From Vreelandella glaciei (GTDB lineage: Bacteria; Pseudomonadota; Gammaproteobacteria; Pseudomonadales; Halomonadaceae), in NCBI RefSeq assembly GCF_013415125.1, contig NZ_JACCDE010000013.1, forward strand, positions 1-64,000: a stretch of 64,000 bases of DNA. Direction: 5' to 3'. Positions 42,238-52,038 of this stretch are shown here, in pieces. The translations under genes were made by a program, and so were the position numbers. Below the pieces are notes generated by a model. The model saw only the letters and a program-made list of their open reading frames with translations, did not search any database and was not told the origin of the DNA. Positions within the stretch are counted from its first letter, which is position 1; every line of letters begins with the position of its first letter.

Positions 42238-43440
42238 ATGGACGAGACACGACCCGTCAAAATTAAAGTGCGCGGCTTAAGCAAAGTCTTTGGCAAGCAC
42301 CCTCAAAAAGCAATCGAGCTACGTAACCAGGGAATGAAGCGTCCAGAAATTCTGGAGAAAACAGGCCAGACGCTGGGGCTATCGAATATTTCGTTTGATG
42401 TCTATGAAGGCGAACTGCTGGTTATCATGGGGCTTTCAGGGTCGGGCAAGTCGACGTTGATTCGTTGCCTTAACCGCCTGATTGAAACGACCGAAGGTGA
42501 GATCGTCATCGACGGTGAAAATATTCCGACGCTGAAAGAGAAAGCGTTGCTGGAGTGCCGTCGCCGCCACTTCTCTATGGTGTTTCAGAATTTCGCGCTA
42601 TTTCCTCACCGCACTGTGCAGCAAAACGCCGAGTTCGGTTTGGAAATTCGCGGCGTAGAGAAAGCAGAGCGACACAAGATTGCTCATGACTCGCTGAAAC
42701 AGGTTGGCTTAGAGGGCTGGGAAGACGCCTACCCCAATCAACTTTCCGGCGGCATGCAGCAGCGCGTTGGCCTAGCCCGTGCGTTGGCCAACGATGCCAC
42801 CGTGCTGTTAATGGATGAAGCCTTCTCCGCACTCGACCCGCTGATTCGTAAAGACATGCAGCAAGAGCTTTTGCAACTGCAATCCAAAATGCAAAAGACT
42901 ACCGTCTTCATTACCCATGACCTGGATGAGGCGCTCAACATTGGCGATCGCATCGTGCTGCTGAAAGATGGTGAAGTGGTGCAGATCGGCACGCCGGAAG
43001 AAATTCTGACTAAACCTGCGGATGACTACGTGCGGCGCTTTATCGAAGGGGTTGATCGGTCACGTATTCTGACCGCTGAAAGCGCCATGCGGCCTCTGCG
43101 CTCCACCGCCCGCGAAAGCGATGGGCCGCGTACGGCGTTACACCGTATGCGTGACCATGCTATCGACTCTATCTATGTCGTTGATCGCGACCGTCGTCTG
43201 CTCGGCCTGCTGGAAGTGGATGCCGCTAGCCGCGCGATTGAAGAAGGGTCTGATTCAATCATTCCCTATTTAACTCAAGATTTCCGCAAAGTCCCTATGG
43301 ATGAGCCGCTGCATAACCTGTTTGCCATGTTTAGTGAAAAGAGCTTCCCTATTGCCGTGATTGATCAGCAAGAGCAACTGCTTGGCGTGGTGGTAAAAGG
43401 CGCAGTACTTGATGAACTGGCACGAGCAGGAGAGCAATAA
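42238..43440 (+). CDS. proV: Glycine betaine/proline ABC transporter ATPase
   Basis: This 400-residue ATPase belongs to the ProU-type importer. Walker A GLSGSGKST is at 65-73, signature LSGGMQQRVG at 169-178 and Walker B TVLLMDEAFSALD at 188-200. The ATPase is followed by a C-terminal pair of CBS domains (about 280-395), which in this family sense ionic strength. The stop overlaps the proW start. This is the energy unit of the osmoprotectant system completed by the next two genes. Confidence 0.95.
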   Translation: MDETRPVKIKVRGLSKVFGKHPQKAIELRNQGMKRPEILEKTGQTLGLSNISFDVYEGELLVIMGLSGSGKSTLIRCLNRLIETTEGEIVIDGENIPTLKEKALLECRRRHFSMVFQNFALFPHRTVQQNAEFGLEIRGVEKAERHKIAHDSLKQVGLEGWEDAYPNQLSGGMQQRVGLARALANDATVLLMDEAFSALDPLIRKDMQQELLQLQSKMQKTTVFITHDLDEALNIGDRIVLLKDGEVVQIGTPEEILTKPADDYVRRFIEGVDRSRILTAESAMRPLRSTARESDGPRTALHRMRDHAIDSIYVVDRDRRLLGLLEVDAASRAIEEGSDSIIPYLTQDFRKVPMDEPLHNLFAMFSEKSFPIAVIDQQEQLLGVVVKGAVLDELARAGEQ

Positions 43441-44267
43441 TGGAGATCCCACGCATCCCGCTAGGTGATTGGATTGAAAGCGGCCTAACTTGGTTGACCA
43501 GCGAATTCTCCATGGTTACCCGCGGCATTTCCCGCTTTACCCAAACCGGCATTGATACTTTAAACAGTAGCCTTTTTTGGCTACCTGAATGGGCGCTGCT
43601 AGGCCTGATTGCCCTGCTATGTTGGCGGTTAGGCGGCACTCGCTTAGCTATTGGGGCCATCGCGGGCTTAGCATTAATTTGGAACCTGGGCCTGTGGGAG
43701 CCCATGATTGAAACGCTTACGCTGGTGGTGTTTGCCACCCTGGTGGCGATCGTTATCGCGCTACCGGTCGGCATTGCGGCGGCGCTGTCTAATCGGCTTT
43801 ACCGGGTGATTATGCCGATTCTGGACTTTATGCAGACCATGCCCGCGTTCGTCTATTTGATTCCGGCTATTCCGTTTTTTGGGATTGGCTCGGTCTCGGC
43901 GATTTTTGCGACGGTGATCTTCTCGATGCCCCCCGCTATTCGCTTTACCACGTTGGGCATTCGTCAAGTGCCGGTGGAGCTAATCGAGGCCGCCGATGCC
44001 TACGGCGCCACCCGTGGCCAGAAACTGTTTAAAGTGCAACTACCGCTATCACTACCCACGGTAATGGCGGGTATCAACCAGACCATTATGTTGGCGCTCT
44101 CGATGGTGGTGATCGCCGCCATGATTGGTGCGGATGGTTTGGGCAGCGAAGTATGGCGCGCTATTCAACGCCTGCGTCCTGGCGATGGTTTTGAAGCGGG
44201 CATAGCAGTGGTTATTCTAGCCATGCTGCTTGACCGCTTGACGCAGTCACTGAGAAAGACCCGATAA
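43440..44267 (+). CDS. proW: Glycine betaine/proline ABC transporter permease
   Basis: This 275-residue permease has an N-terminal amphipathic part and about six membrane helices. The coupling motif is EAADAYGATRGQKLFKVQLP (the EAA loop contacting ProV). The sequence VYLIPAIPFFGIGSVSAIFA is typical of ProW. It starts on the last base of proV and is translated with it. A 140-base gap follows before proX. Confidence 0.95.
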   Translation: MEIPRIPLGDWIESGLTWLTSEFSMVTRGISRFTQTGIDTLNSSLFWLPEWALLGLIALLCWRLGGTRLAIGAIAGLALIWNLGLWEPMIETLTLVVFATLVAIVIALPVGIAAALSNRLYRVIMPILDFMQTMPAFVYLIPAIPFFGIGSVSAIFATVIFSMPPAIRFTTLGIRQVPVELIEAADAYGATRGQKLFKVQLPLSLPTVMAGINQTIMLALSMVVIAAMIGADGLGSEVWRAIQRLRPGDGFEAGIAVVILAMLLDRLTQSLRKTR

Positions 44268-44407
44268 TCGGGAAAACGCATCAACTAAGCAAAACGGCAA
44301 AAGCGACTGTGTTGAGCCAACCGCTTGCTAAGTCGCTTCTGGCTAACCATGCTGTGTTTGGCAGCAGATTGACACATCAATAAATGTATACCCAAGGGAG
44401 AAAGTGA

Positions 44408-45283
44408 ATGAAACATCGCACATTGAACCTCCGTATCCGTATTGCTTCACTGGCAATGTTAGCCGGTACAGGCGTCGCTATCAGCAGTGCAGCGCAAGCC
44501 GAGGAAGAGAAAGGCACCGTTAACCTAGCCTACGTCGAGTGGTCATCTGAAGTTGCTTCCACCAACGTGGTTGCCGCGGTTCTTGAGCAAGCAGGCTATG
44601 AGGTTGATCTAACCTCGCTTTCGGCTGCTGCCATGTTCCAAGCGCTCTCTTCTGGCGATGCGGATGCGATCGTTGCCGCTTGGCTGCCGACCACTCACGC
44701 CGATTACATGGAACGCTTGGGTGATAGCATAGAAGATCTGGGCCCCAATCTGGACGGCACCAAGCTAGGCCTCGTTGTACCTGAGTACACCGACGTCGAC
44801 TCCATTGCTGATCTTAACGATAACGCTGACAGCTTTAATAACGAGATCATCGGCATTGACCCCGGCGCAGGCTTAATGTCGCTGTCCGAAAAGGTTGTGG
44901 ATACCTATGACCTTGAGCTGGAACTGCGTAGCGGTAGTGGCGCTACGATGACGGCAGCGCTGTCGAGTGCTATTAATAACGAAGAAGATGTTGTTGTTAC
45001 TGGTTGGACGCCTCACTGGATGTTCGCCCGCTTTGACCTCAAATACCTAGAAGACCCTGAAAACGTCTACGGTGGCGCAGAGCAGATCCATACTGCGGTT
45101 CGCGAAGGCCTGGAAGATGACATGCCGGAAGCCTATGCCATTCTCGATGCTTTTGAATGGACGCCAGAGCAGATGGGGGAAGTCATGCTGATGAACCAAG
45201 AAGATGGCAGCGACCCCTACGAGAACGCGAAGCAGTGGGTTGAAGATAATCAGGACGTAGTTGAGCAGTGGCTCGATAGCTAA
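44408..45283 (+). CDS. proX: Glycine betaine-binding periplasmic protein
   Basis: This is a 291-residue protein. A signal peptide runs to about residue 31 (AAQA/EEE). The mature protein begins with NLAYVEWSSEVASTNVVAAV and has ligand-cage aromatic candidates such as the W in AWLPTTH and the W/H in GWTPHWMFARFDL. The fold and size match type II binding proteins of the OpuAC/ProX family. It is acidic, as expected for a periplasmic protein of a halophile. It feeds the ProW/ProV transporter; a GGGAG sequence precedes the ATG. Confidence 0.93.
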   Translation: MKHRTLNLRIRIASLAMLAGTGVAISSAAQAEEEKGTVNLAYVEWSSEVASTNVVAAVLEQAGYEVDLTSLSAAAMFQALSSGDADAIVAAWLPTTHADYMERLGDSIEDLGPNLDGTKLGLVVPEYTDVDSIADLNDNADSFNNEIIGIDPGAGLMSLSEKVVDTYDLELELRSGSGATMTAALSSAINNEEDVVVTGWTPHWMFARFDLKYLEDPENVYGGAEQIHTAVREGLEDDMPEAYAILDAFEWTPEQMGEVMLMNQEDGSDPYENAKQWVEDNQDVVEQWLDS

Positions 45284-45503
45284 ACGACCTGTGCAGTAAC
45301 TATAACGGGGGGCTTCGGCCCTCTGTTGTCGTTATAAACGCAATGTTTTAGCGAATAGGTTCATACTACGTTGAAGGCTGTCTTAACAGATTTGCTATTG
45401 TGAGCGCCTTAACGCGAGCCATGTAATGTTGGTTGATGGCCACATTCGGGTTTCTATTCAACATTTTTGATCGACACTTCTTGCTCGAAATAGAGAGGCT
45501 TCT

Positions 45504-47144
45504 GTGGATAACCACGATGATAAACGTCCCCCTGAAGAGCCGGTCACTGAGGGCATACCCGCCCCAGATGGCGCGGCGAATCTGATCGATACCGATTATG
45601 TCATCGGTCAAGACAACATCACCACGAATGCTATGGGTCTTAATCTTGACCTGCACGGCAAGGTATTTAGCATATCGGCGGTTGTGGTGCTGTTGTTTGT
45701 AGTACTGACGTTGGCACTGCAAGACACCATCGCCCCTATTTATGACGCTATTTTCGGTTTCTTGACCGGAAATTTGGCATGGTTCTTTATATTAGCGGCG
45801 AATATATTCGTCATTTTATGTATTGGTCTGATTTTCTCCCCATTAGGTAAAATCCGTATTGGTGGCGCCGATGCCAAACCTGATTTTACCTATATAGGTT
45901 GGTTTTCAATGCTGTTTGCCGCAGGCATGGGCATTGGCCTGATGTTCTTCGGCGTTAATGAACCGCTGACGCACTTTGGCACATCCTTTGACGGCGGCAG
46001 TTGGGCGCCGCTTGCAGGTGCGGAAGGTGATGCTGCCGGTGCTGAAGCGTTAGCTATGGCCGCAACCATCTTTCACTGGGGCCTGCACCCTTGGGCAATT
46101 TACGCGGTAGTGGCGCTTTCGCTAGCGCTGTTCTCATTCAATAAGGGTTTGCCGCTCTCTATGCGTTCGGTGTTTTACCCGATTTTAGGTGAACGCGTCT
46201 GGGGCTGGCCAGGCCATGTGATTGATATTTTGGCTGTGTTTGCAACGTTGTTTGGCCTGGCTACCTCATTGGGCCTAGGCGCTACCCAGGCCGCGGCGGG
46301 TCTTACCTACTTGTTTGACGCGCCAGAAAGCGATATCACCATGATCCTGTTGATCGTTGGTATTACGATTATCGCCATCGGCTCGATTCTAGCGGGCGTC
46401 GATAAAGGTGTTCAGCTACTCTCAAAAATCAATATCGCCATGGCGGCAGCCCTGCTGTTCTTTGTGATTGCAGTCGGCCCTACTCTGTTGATTGCCACCG
46501 GCTTCTTTGAAAACCTGTGGAACTATGCGGTGCACCTACCTGCGCTGTCTAACCCCTTCGGCCGTGAAGATGCCAACTTTAGCCAAGGCTGGACGGCCTT
46601 TTATTGGGCATGGTGGATCTCCTGGTCCCCGTACGTCGGCATGTTTATCGCCCGGGTATCCCGTGGCCGCACCGTTCGCGAATTCCTGATATCCGTTATG
46701 CTGGTGCCCTTTTTCGTGTCGGTGCTATGGATGACCACCTTCGGCGGAACCGCCATTGATCAATATGTGAGCCAGGGCATTGAAGCCGTGCGTGACGCTG
46801 GAGTGGATCTACAGCTGTTCGTCATGCTGGAGCAGCTGCCGCTATCACAAATCACCTCGTTCATTGCGATCATACTGGTGATTATTTTCTTTGTGACCTC
46901 CTCTGACTCCGGCTCGCTGGTTATCGATTCGATTACCGCGGGCGGTAAGGTCGATGCACCGAAACCACAGCGCGTGTTTTGGGCGATCATCGAAGGCGCG
47001 ATTGCCATTGCACTGCTATTAGGTGGTGGTCTAACGGCACTACAGACCATGGCCGTCTCCACCGGTTTCCCGTTCACCATCATATTGCTAGTGGCCTGCT
47101 ATGCCATTATCAAGGGGTTGATGAGCGAGCCAAAAGCGGTTTAA
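45504..47144 (+). CDS. BCCT-family compatible-solute transporter
   Basis: This 546-residue secondary transporter starts at GTG 45504, with AGAGAGG upstream. Twelve membrane helices are visible. The glycine-rich motif GMGIGLMFFGVNEPLTHF and the helix-8 signature YWAWWISWSPYVGMFIARVS contain the conserved Trp cage for betaine or choline. The N-terminus is an acidic cytoplasmic tail of about 55 residues; the C-terminal tail is short, so regulation by a long osmosensing tail is unlikely. Beside proVWX it forms a second osmoprotectant route. The specific ligand (betaine, choline, ectoine) is unresolved. Confidence 0.93.
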   Translation: MDNHDDKRPPEEPVTEGIPAPDGAANLIDTDYVIGQDNITTNAMGLNLDLHGKVFSISAVVVLLFVVLTLALQDTIAPIYDAIFGFLTGNLAWFFILAANIFVILCIGLIFSPLGKIRIGGADAKPDFTYIGWFSMLFAAGMGIGLMFFGVNEPLTHFGTSFDGGSWAPLAGAEGDAAGAEALAMAATIFHWGLHPWAIYAVVALSLALFSFNKGLPLSMRSVFYPILGERVWGWPGHVIDILAVFATLFGLATSLGLGATQAAAGLTYLFDAPESDITMILLIVGITIIAIGSILAGVDKGVQLLSKINIAMAAALLFFVIAVGPTLLIATGFFENLWNYAVHLPALSNPFGREDANFSQGWTAFYWAWWISWSPYVGMFIARVSRGRTVREFLISVMLVPFFVSVLWMTTFGGTAIDQYVSQGIEAVRDAGVDLQLFVMLEQLPLSQITSFIAIILVIIFFVTSSDSGSLVIDSITAGGKVDAPKPQRVFWAIIEGAIAIALLLGGGLTALQTMAVSTGFPFTIILLVACYAIIKGLMSEPKAV

Positions 47145-47170
47145 GCCTTCGCATACATACTCCGTAAAGC

Positions 47171-47203
47171 AAACGGGCAACCCACTGGGTTGCCCGTTTT
47201 TTT
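47171..47203 (+). terminator. Rho-independent terminator of the BCCT gene
   Basis: AACGGGCAACCC, loop ACT, GGGTTGCCCGTT, then a T-run. It is symmetrical enough to serve the opposite strand weakly. Confidence 0.92.
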
Positions 47204-47214
47204 GTTGATAACCT

Positions 47215-47940
47215 TTAACACCAAATGTCTTTTAAGGGTGTGTGGGGCCGGTAATGGGTAGCAATTTGCGCCTGCAATAGCTCTGCGGTGGCCAACGCAT
47301 CCACCAGGGCATGATGTCCTTGATAAGCGGGCAAACCATAGCGTTCGCGGCTAGCGTGCAACCGTATCGAAACCGGTGGGCGACCCAACCAGCGACGAAA
47401 GCGCGCCCAAAGCGTTTGGCGATGGAGCCGCGCCTCCAGCGACATGGTATCGATCATCGGAAACAGCACCCCTTCCCCACGGCGAGCTTTGATAGCGGCA
47501 TCTAAAAAAGGCCGCTCGATATTGCGGAAGTGAACGACGACTAATCGACCCGCTAACGCCGCTAACACCTCATCCAATATCACTTCTAAATCTGGCGCCT
47601 GGGCAATCTCCGAGTGGGTAATGTGATGATAGGCAATCGAGGCTTCCGCCAGCGGCCGCGAAGGATTCACCACCCAGTAGCGCCGCTCGGCAAGCTTAAT
47701 GCGATTAAGGGTAAACGGCACAAGACCAATACTGACAATGGCATGGCGCCGCTCATCCAGCCCGGTGGTTTCCATATCAAGTGCCACCATGGGCACCTCG
47801 GCAATCGGGGTTTCCGGATCAGGCAGCGGGGTACTAAAAAACTGTTGGATCGCCGAACTGGCGGCTTGCTGAGCCCGCTGGGCCATATAGCCAGCCCAGT
47901 CAGCCTGAGTGATTTTCTGACGTGGTCGTATTCCAAACAT
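47215..47940 (-). CDS. DnaQ-like 3'-5' exonuclease
   Basis: This 241-residue DEDDh exonuclease has exo I ALDMETTG at about 53-60 (D and E metal ligands), exo II in the VVHFRNIERPFLDAA region near 135-150, and exo III HHALVDALATAELL near the C-terminus. Its ATG is one base after the stop of the cNMP/CBS/DUF294 gene, so both act together. This gene pair is common in halophilic and other gammaproteobacteria; its biological role is not established. Confidence 0.88.
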   Translation of the reverse strand: MFGIRPRQKITQADWAGYMAQRAQQAASSAIQQFFSTPLPDPETPIAEVPMVALDMETTGLDERRHAIVSIGLVPFTLNRIKLAERRYWVVNPSRPLAEASIAYHHITHSEIAQAPDLEVILDEVLAALAGRLVVVHFRNIERPFLDAAIKARRGEGVLFPMIDTMSLEARLHRQTLWARFRRWLGRPPVSIRLHASRERYGLPAYQGHHALVDALATAELLQAQIATHYRPHTPLKDIWC

Positions 47941-47941
47941 T

Positions 47942-49852
47942 TCAGCGCCCCTGCCGCTGAGCGGGCATCGGGTAGCGGAATTTGAGAAATTTTTGCGCGT
48001 TGCTCAGCACCTGGAAAGCGTCTTTCAGGGTGTGGCGTTCGCTATCAGCAACGTTTTCGGGCTCGATATTGTTGTCCGGCAGGCGATCCTCTTGCAGATC
48101 GATCATTTGATGGCGAATCCGCGACATGCATAAAAACTCAAATGCGTAGCTTAGCTTGTCGCTCATACCGGTCGCTAATAGCTGGGTCTTGCTGATGTCA
48201 TTCAAGCGTTGAAAGGAGTTCTGTGCCTTGGAGCCGCAGGCCAAGGCGTGAATCCGCACCAAATCCACCATCGGTGCGGTACCGCGGCGTTTCAAGTTGA
48301 TGGAGTTGTTGTGCTTACCATCTTGTTCCATCACAAAGGTACGGAAAAATCCTAATGGCGGCGTACGATTTAAAGCATTGCGCGCCATGGCGGCTAAAAA
48401 CAGCGGTGATTTTGGCGCTGTCTCGGCAATCAAATCCTGCAGCGTTTCCACATAGAGGTCTTCGCCATAGCAACTATCCAGGTCAAAGAAAATCGAGCTG
48501 TGCAGCAGCCGTTCAGGCGTGGGATTGGCCATCCAATCCTGAAAATACCCCTTCCAAACGCTGAGCGGCTGACGCCACTGAGCGTTGGTCGCCATAACGT
48601 CACCTTTGCAGTAGGTGTAGCCGCAGGCGTCCAAACCATCGCTAACAATTTTCGCCAAGGCGTGAAAGTAAGCGTCGTGCTGTTCGGGAACAAACTCATC
48701 GGAGAGGATCAGCGCATTGTCTTGATCGGTAACAATGCTCTGCTCATTTCGCGCCATGGACCCATTGACCATAAAGCAGTAAGGCACTGGCGGCGGGCCT
48801 AGTTCCGCTTCGGCCATTTCTAGCAGCCGGCGGGTAAAGCTACGCCCGATGGTGGAAAGTGCACTACCCACCATCTGAGAATTGGCCCCTTCTTGTACCA
48901 TCCGTACAAACGCCGCGCGTACATCCGGCGCTAAGCGTGCTAACCCTTGGGCACTGGATTGGTTAAAAATATTACTAACCAGATAGAGGCCGCTATGGGT
49001 TTCATAACGAATGATATCGGAAAGATGCACGACGCCTACCGGACGCTGTCGATAGAGCACAGGCAGGTGATGCACGTTACTGCGCAGCATCGTCAGCATG
49101 GCTTCATAGACAGAAGCATCTGATTGAATAGTAATTAAGCGTGAGGAAACCACTTCGCCCACCGTGGTTTGCGGCGATAGTCCCTCAGCCACAACACGAG
49201 TGCGAAAATCACTATCGGTTAAAATTCCACACATCTGCCATGTTTGGCCTTCGCTGTCTTTAAAGCTAAAGCGTGGGTTGTCACTCCCCTCTTTCAATAC
49301 CAATAGCGCAGAGGCTTGGGCTTCGCTCATTTGCTGGGCGGCTTGCTGAACGCTGGTAGAGACTTCGACCATCACCGGATAACGCGTCAGCAACTTGCGT
49401 ATCCGCGTGACCATCATGTCATTGGATTTCTTTTGCTGCTCGGCAGCGGTTTCTAACCGCGGCCGCTCTAACTCAACAAAATCAGCAAAATGATCATCTT
49501 CTTCACACAGACGTTGGAAGACCGCATCTGGAATAAAATAAAGCAGGGTATCTTCGATAGCCTTTGCAGGAAGGCTTACTTTATGATTACGCAGCAAGCT
49601 GAAGTGCCCAAAGATATCGCCTTCCCCCAGGCGATTATATAGCTCTCCATTTCTACGATAGACTTCTACTGCGCCACTGCGGATGTAACAAAGCTCATTT
49701 AGCGTTTCATTGAGCTCTAAAATATTGCTGCCGGTTTTGAAGTAGCTCACTTCCACCTGTTCAGCAATGGCATCGAGAAGATCGTCCGACAGCCCATCAA
49801 AAGGGGGGAAGCGTCCCATATGCTGGCGTATTTCTAGCAGTTCGACATCCAT
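47942..49852 (-). CDS. cNMP-binding/CBS/DUF294 nucleotidyltransferase-like protein
   Basis: This 636-residue multidomain protein has a cyclic-nucleotide-binding fold at about 10-115 (GEGDIFGHFSLLRNHKVSLP). A CBS pair follows at about 155-285 (LPVLYRQRPVGVVHLSDIIR). The nucleotidyltransferase-like domain is near 330-470 with GSMARNEQSIVTDQDNALIL, where the G-S and D-x-D motif is intact, and a C-terminal helical substrate-binding region follows. It resembles GlnD-type signalling proteins. The partner exonuclease follows after one base. Confidence 0.9.
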   Translation of the reverse strand: MDVELLEIRQHMGRFPPFDGLSDDLLDAIAEQVEVSYFKTGSNILELNETLNELCYIRSGAVEVYRRNGELYNRLGEGDIFGHFSLLRNHKVSLPAKAIEDTLLYFIPDAVFQRLCEEDDHFADFVELERPRLETAAEQQKKSNDMMVTRIRKLLTRYPVMVEVSTSVQQAAQQMSEAQASALLVLKEGSDNPRFSFKDSEGQTWQMCGILTDSDFRTRVVAEGLSPQTTVGEVVSSRLITIQSDASVYEAMLTMLRSNVHHLPVLYRQRPVGVVHLSDIIRYETHSGLYLVSNIFNQSSAQGLARLAPDVRAAFVRMVQEGANSQMVGSALSTIGRSFTRRLLEMAEAELGPPPVPYCFMVNGSMARNEQSIVTDQDNALILSDEFVPEQHDAYFHALAKIVSDGLDACGYTYCKGDVMATNAQWRQPLSVWKGYFQDWMANPTPERLLHSSIFFDLDSCYGEDLYVETLQDLIAETAPKSPLFLAAMARNALNRTPPLGFFRTFVMEQDGKHNNSINLKRRGTAPMVDLVRIHALACGSKAQNSFQRLNDISKTQLLATGMSDKLSYAFEFLCMSRIRHQMIDLQEDRLPDNNIEPENVADSERHTLKDAFQVLSNAQKFLKFRYPMPAQRQGR

Positions 49853-50010
49853 ACGGACTCCTTAGGCTTGCCGGTCAATTGACTGGAGAATCAACACATA
49901 ATGTAAAGTGTGGCGGGAAGGCCGGGTAAGGTAAACCCCGAGACATACAATAAAGACGACCATGCCGAGAGGGGTTAAGAAAAAGAGACCTGCAAAAGAG
50001 ACAAGCAATA

Positions 50011-50040
50011 AAAAGCCCGATGCATATTGCACCGGGCTTT
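50011..50040 (-). terminator. Rho-independent terminator downstream of the DUF4168 gene
   Basis: On the minus strand AAAGCCCGGTGCAA, loop, CGGGCTTTTTATT. The stem AAAGCCCG/CGGGCTTT is followed by a T-run. Confidence 0.75.
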
Positions 50041-50132
50041 GGTGGCCGAAGCCAAACTGATAGTTAAATGGCTAATTAATTTACTAAACTAGCTACATCC
50101 AAAACACTATCAGCCAATATCAAACGCTAAGC

Positions 50133-50525
50133 TTAGGATTGGCTAGCCATTTCCTGAACACGCTGCATCATTTCTGGGTCTTGCTGAATAGATTGACCAA
50201 TTGCATTGAAGGTATCAACATCTAAACCGCTGTCTTCGACCACTTCGATCATGCGGTCATTAGCTTCAGTGCGCACTTCCTGCTGCGCTGATTCATCTTC
50301 CGCTTCCTGCAGACGTTGGGTATATTCTTGAGAAATAACCGCAATTTCTTGAGAAGCATCGGCGAACTGCTGGAGCTGATCGTCAGAAAAATCCTGGGCA
50401 GGTGCTGCTTGCTGGGTTGCCATTGGATCTTGTGCCGAGCCTTGCTCTTGTTGGGCATGAGCAGTAGCCGTCATTAGACCAGTAGCGAGCAGGGCAGCAG
50501 AGAACAGAGCAGTCATACGTTGCAT
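50133..50525 (-). CDS. DUF4168-family periplasmic protein
   Basis: This has 130 residues from the ATG at 50525, with GAGG about nine bases upstream; the frame opens at TTG 50540. A signal peptide spans about 1-24 (cleavage after AHA). The mature part is Gln/Ala-rich, then helical: DDQLQQFADASQEIAVISQE, EYTQRLQEAEDESAQQEV, DTFNAIGQSIQQDPEMMQRV. This is the DUF4168 pattern. The function is unknown; the protein is acidic. Confidence 0.85.
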   Translation of the reverse strand: MQRMTALFSAALLATGLMTATAHAQQEQGSAQDPMATQQAAPAQDFSDDQLQQFADASQEIAVISQEYTQRLQEAEDESAQQEVRTEANDRMIEVVEDSGLDVDTFNAIGQSIQQDPEMMQRVQEMASQS

Positions 50526-50670
50526 AATAATAAACCTCAATATTGCGTTATGTATGTGCCCAGTGTGACGCGCTGTTTTCGAGCAGGTTCAATTTATTAT
50601 GTAAAAGTTAGTAACAAAAAGAACTATACGTATCAAAAAGATGATTTAAACACGCCACCACGGAATAATA

Positions 50671-51609
50671 ATGACCAGTAAATTCAAAAGCTTAAAATAC
50701 AACGACCTCTCTTCTGCGGGCTTGGCGGCTATGCCCGCTATTTTTGTTCTTCTCTGGAGCACAGGCTTTATTGGCGCCAAATTTGGCCTGCCTTATGCTG
50801 AACCCTTCACATTTTTGTTCATACGCTTCGTGCTGACCTTACTGCTGTTAATCCCGTTGGCACTTTTAATGCGTATTCCTTGGCCATCATCGCCTAGGTT
50901 ATGGTCACATATCGCCATATCGGGTTTTCTAGTCCACGGTGCCTACTTGGGTGGCGTCTTCTATGGCATTTACTTAGGCATGCCGGCCGGGCTAGCGGCG
51001 CTGCTTGTCGGTCTTCAGCCGCTTTTAACCGCCGCCTTTGCCGGACCACTATTAGGGGAAAAGCTGACACGGCTTCAATGGGTGGGGTTAAGCCTGGGTT
51101 TAATCGGAATCTGCTTAGTCCTCGGCAGTAAGCTAGAGATTGGTGAATCCCTCTTTGATGGCTTCGGCATTAGCGCTTTACTGTGCGTCACTGCCGCTTT
51201 AATGGGCATTTCGTTGGGTACGCTTTATCAGAAAAGATATTGCACCAGTATGCCGCTGCTTTCTGGGGCGGTTATTCAATACTTGGCGGCAGGTGGCCTA
51301 CTGGGGAGTGGCGCACTGCTATTTGAGACACGCCAAGTGGAATGGAGTAGTACTTTTATACTAACCCTTGCCTGGCTGGTGTTGATTCTCTCAATTGCCG
51401 CTATCCTGTTACTTATGGCCTTGATTAAAAAGGGGGAAGCCTCGCGGGTAGCGAGTCTTTTTTATCTTGTGCCACCTGTCACGGCGCTTCAGGCGTGGTG
51501 GCTGTTTGACGAACGGCTACCCCTACTGGGGCTTGCGGGAATGGTGATTGCCATCACTGGGGTAGTGATGGTGATTCGAAAATCCGCCCATGGGACGACT
51601 AAACGATAA
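50671..51609 (+). CDS. EamA/DMT-family transporter
   Basis: This 312-residue permease has ten hydrophobic helices in two repeats. Repeat 1 shows WSTGFIGAKFGLPYAEPFTF. Repeat 2 ends VTALQAWWLFDERLPLLGLA, the usual EamA end region. The substrate is likely a metabolite or amino acid, not resolvable. It is transcribed away from the DUF4168 gene, with no partner gene. Confidence 0.9.
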   Translation: MTSKFKSLKYNDLSSAGLAAMPAIFVLLWSTGFIGAKFGLPYAEPFTFLFIRFVLTLLLLIPLALLMRIPWPSSPRLWSHIAISGFLVHGAYLGGVFYGIYLGMPAGLAALLVGLQPLLTAAFAGPLLGEKLTRLQWVGLSLGLIGICLVLGSKLEIGESLFDGFGISALLCVTAALMGISLGTLYQKRYCTSMPLLSGAVIQYLAAGGLLGSGALLFETRQVEWSSTFILTLAWLVLILSIAAILLLMALIKKGEASRVASLFYLVPPVTALQAWWLFDERLPLLGLAGMVIAITGVVMVIRKSAHGTTKR

Positions 51610-51640
51610 CAAGGTTTTGTAGACCAGGGTTTGGATAAAC

Positions 51641-51958
51641 ATGTCAGCACAACACCACTGTGCCAGGGTGAACGGACACTGTAACCATTGCGATTCACCG
51701 GTACCTTTTACATTTACGATGGCATTTCAACCAATCGTCGATGTTAGTCAGCGAAAAATTATTTACTACGAAGCGTTAGTACGCGGACCCAATGGTGAAT
51801 CTGCCTTTTCAATACTTGAGCAAGTGACAAAGGATTTGATGTACCGCTTTGATCAAGCGTGCCGTATCAAAGCTATAGAGCTAGCCAGTGAACTAGGTAT
51901 GCAAGAAAAACTTTCTATCAACTTTCTACCCAAATTTAGAGGCATTGGCGGAAATTGA
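51641..51958 (+). pseudogene. EAL-domain protein, truncated remnant
   Basis: This 105-residue frame has an N-terminal Cys/His-rich piece (CARVNGHCNHCDSPVPF). The first part of an EAL domain follows: AFQPIVDVSQRKIIYYEALV with the E-A-L signature at about 44-46. It continues through LSINFLPKFRGI and stops. A complete EAL domain needs about 240 residues, and the metal- and catalytic-residue segments after the first third are absent. No continuation was seen downstream in another frame. It is probably a deletion remnant and inactive as a cyclic-di-GMP phosphodiesterase. Confidence 0.75.
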
Positions 51959-52038
51959 CCGCGCCAAATACGATTAGGTCATGTGAGTAAAGACCATGAC
52001 CAAATCGTTTATAAATGCTTTTATATCAGCATCCTAAA

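Noticed and set aside
45290..45345. GC-rich hairpin after proX (GGGGGGCTTCGGCCCTC flanked by TATAACG and CGTTATA)
   Set aside because: It has a stem with a stable TTCG-type loop but no T-run, so it was not listed as a terminator; it could be a processing or stabilising hairpin.
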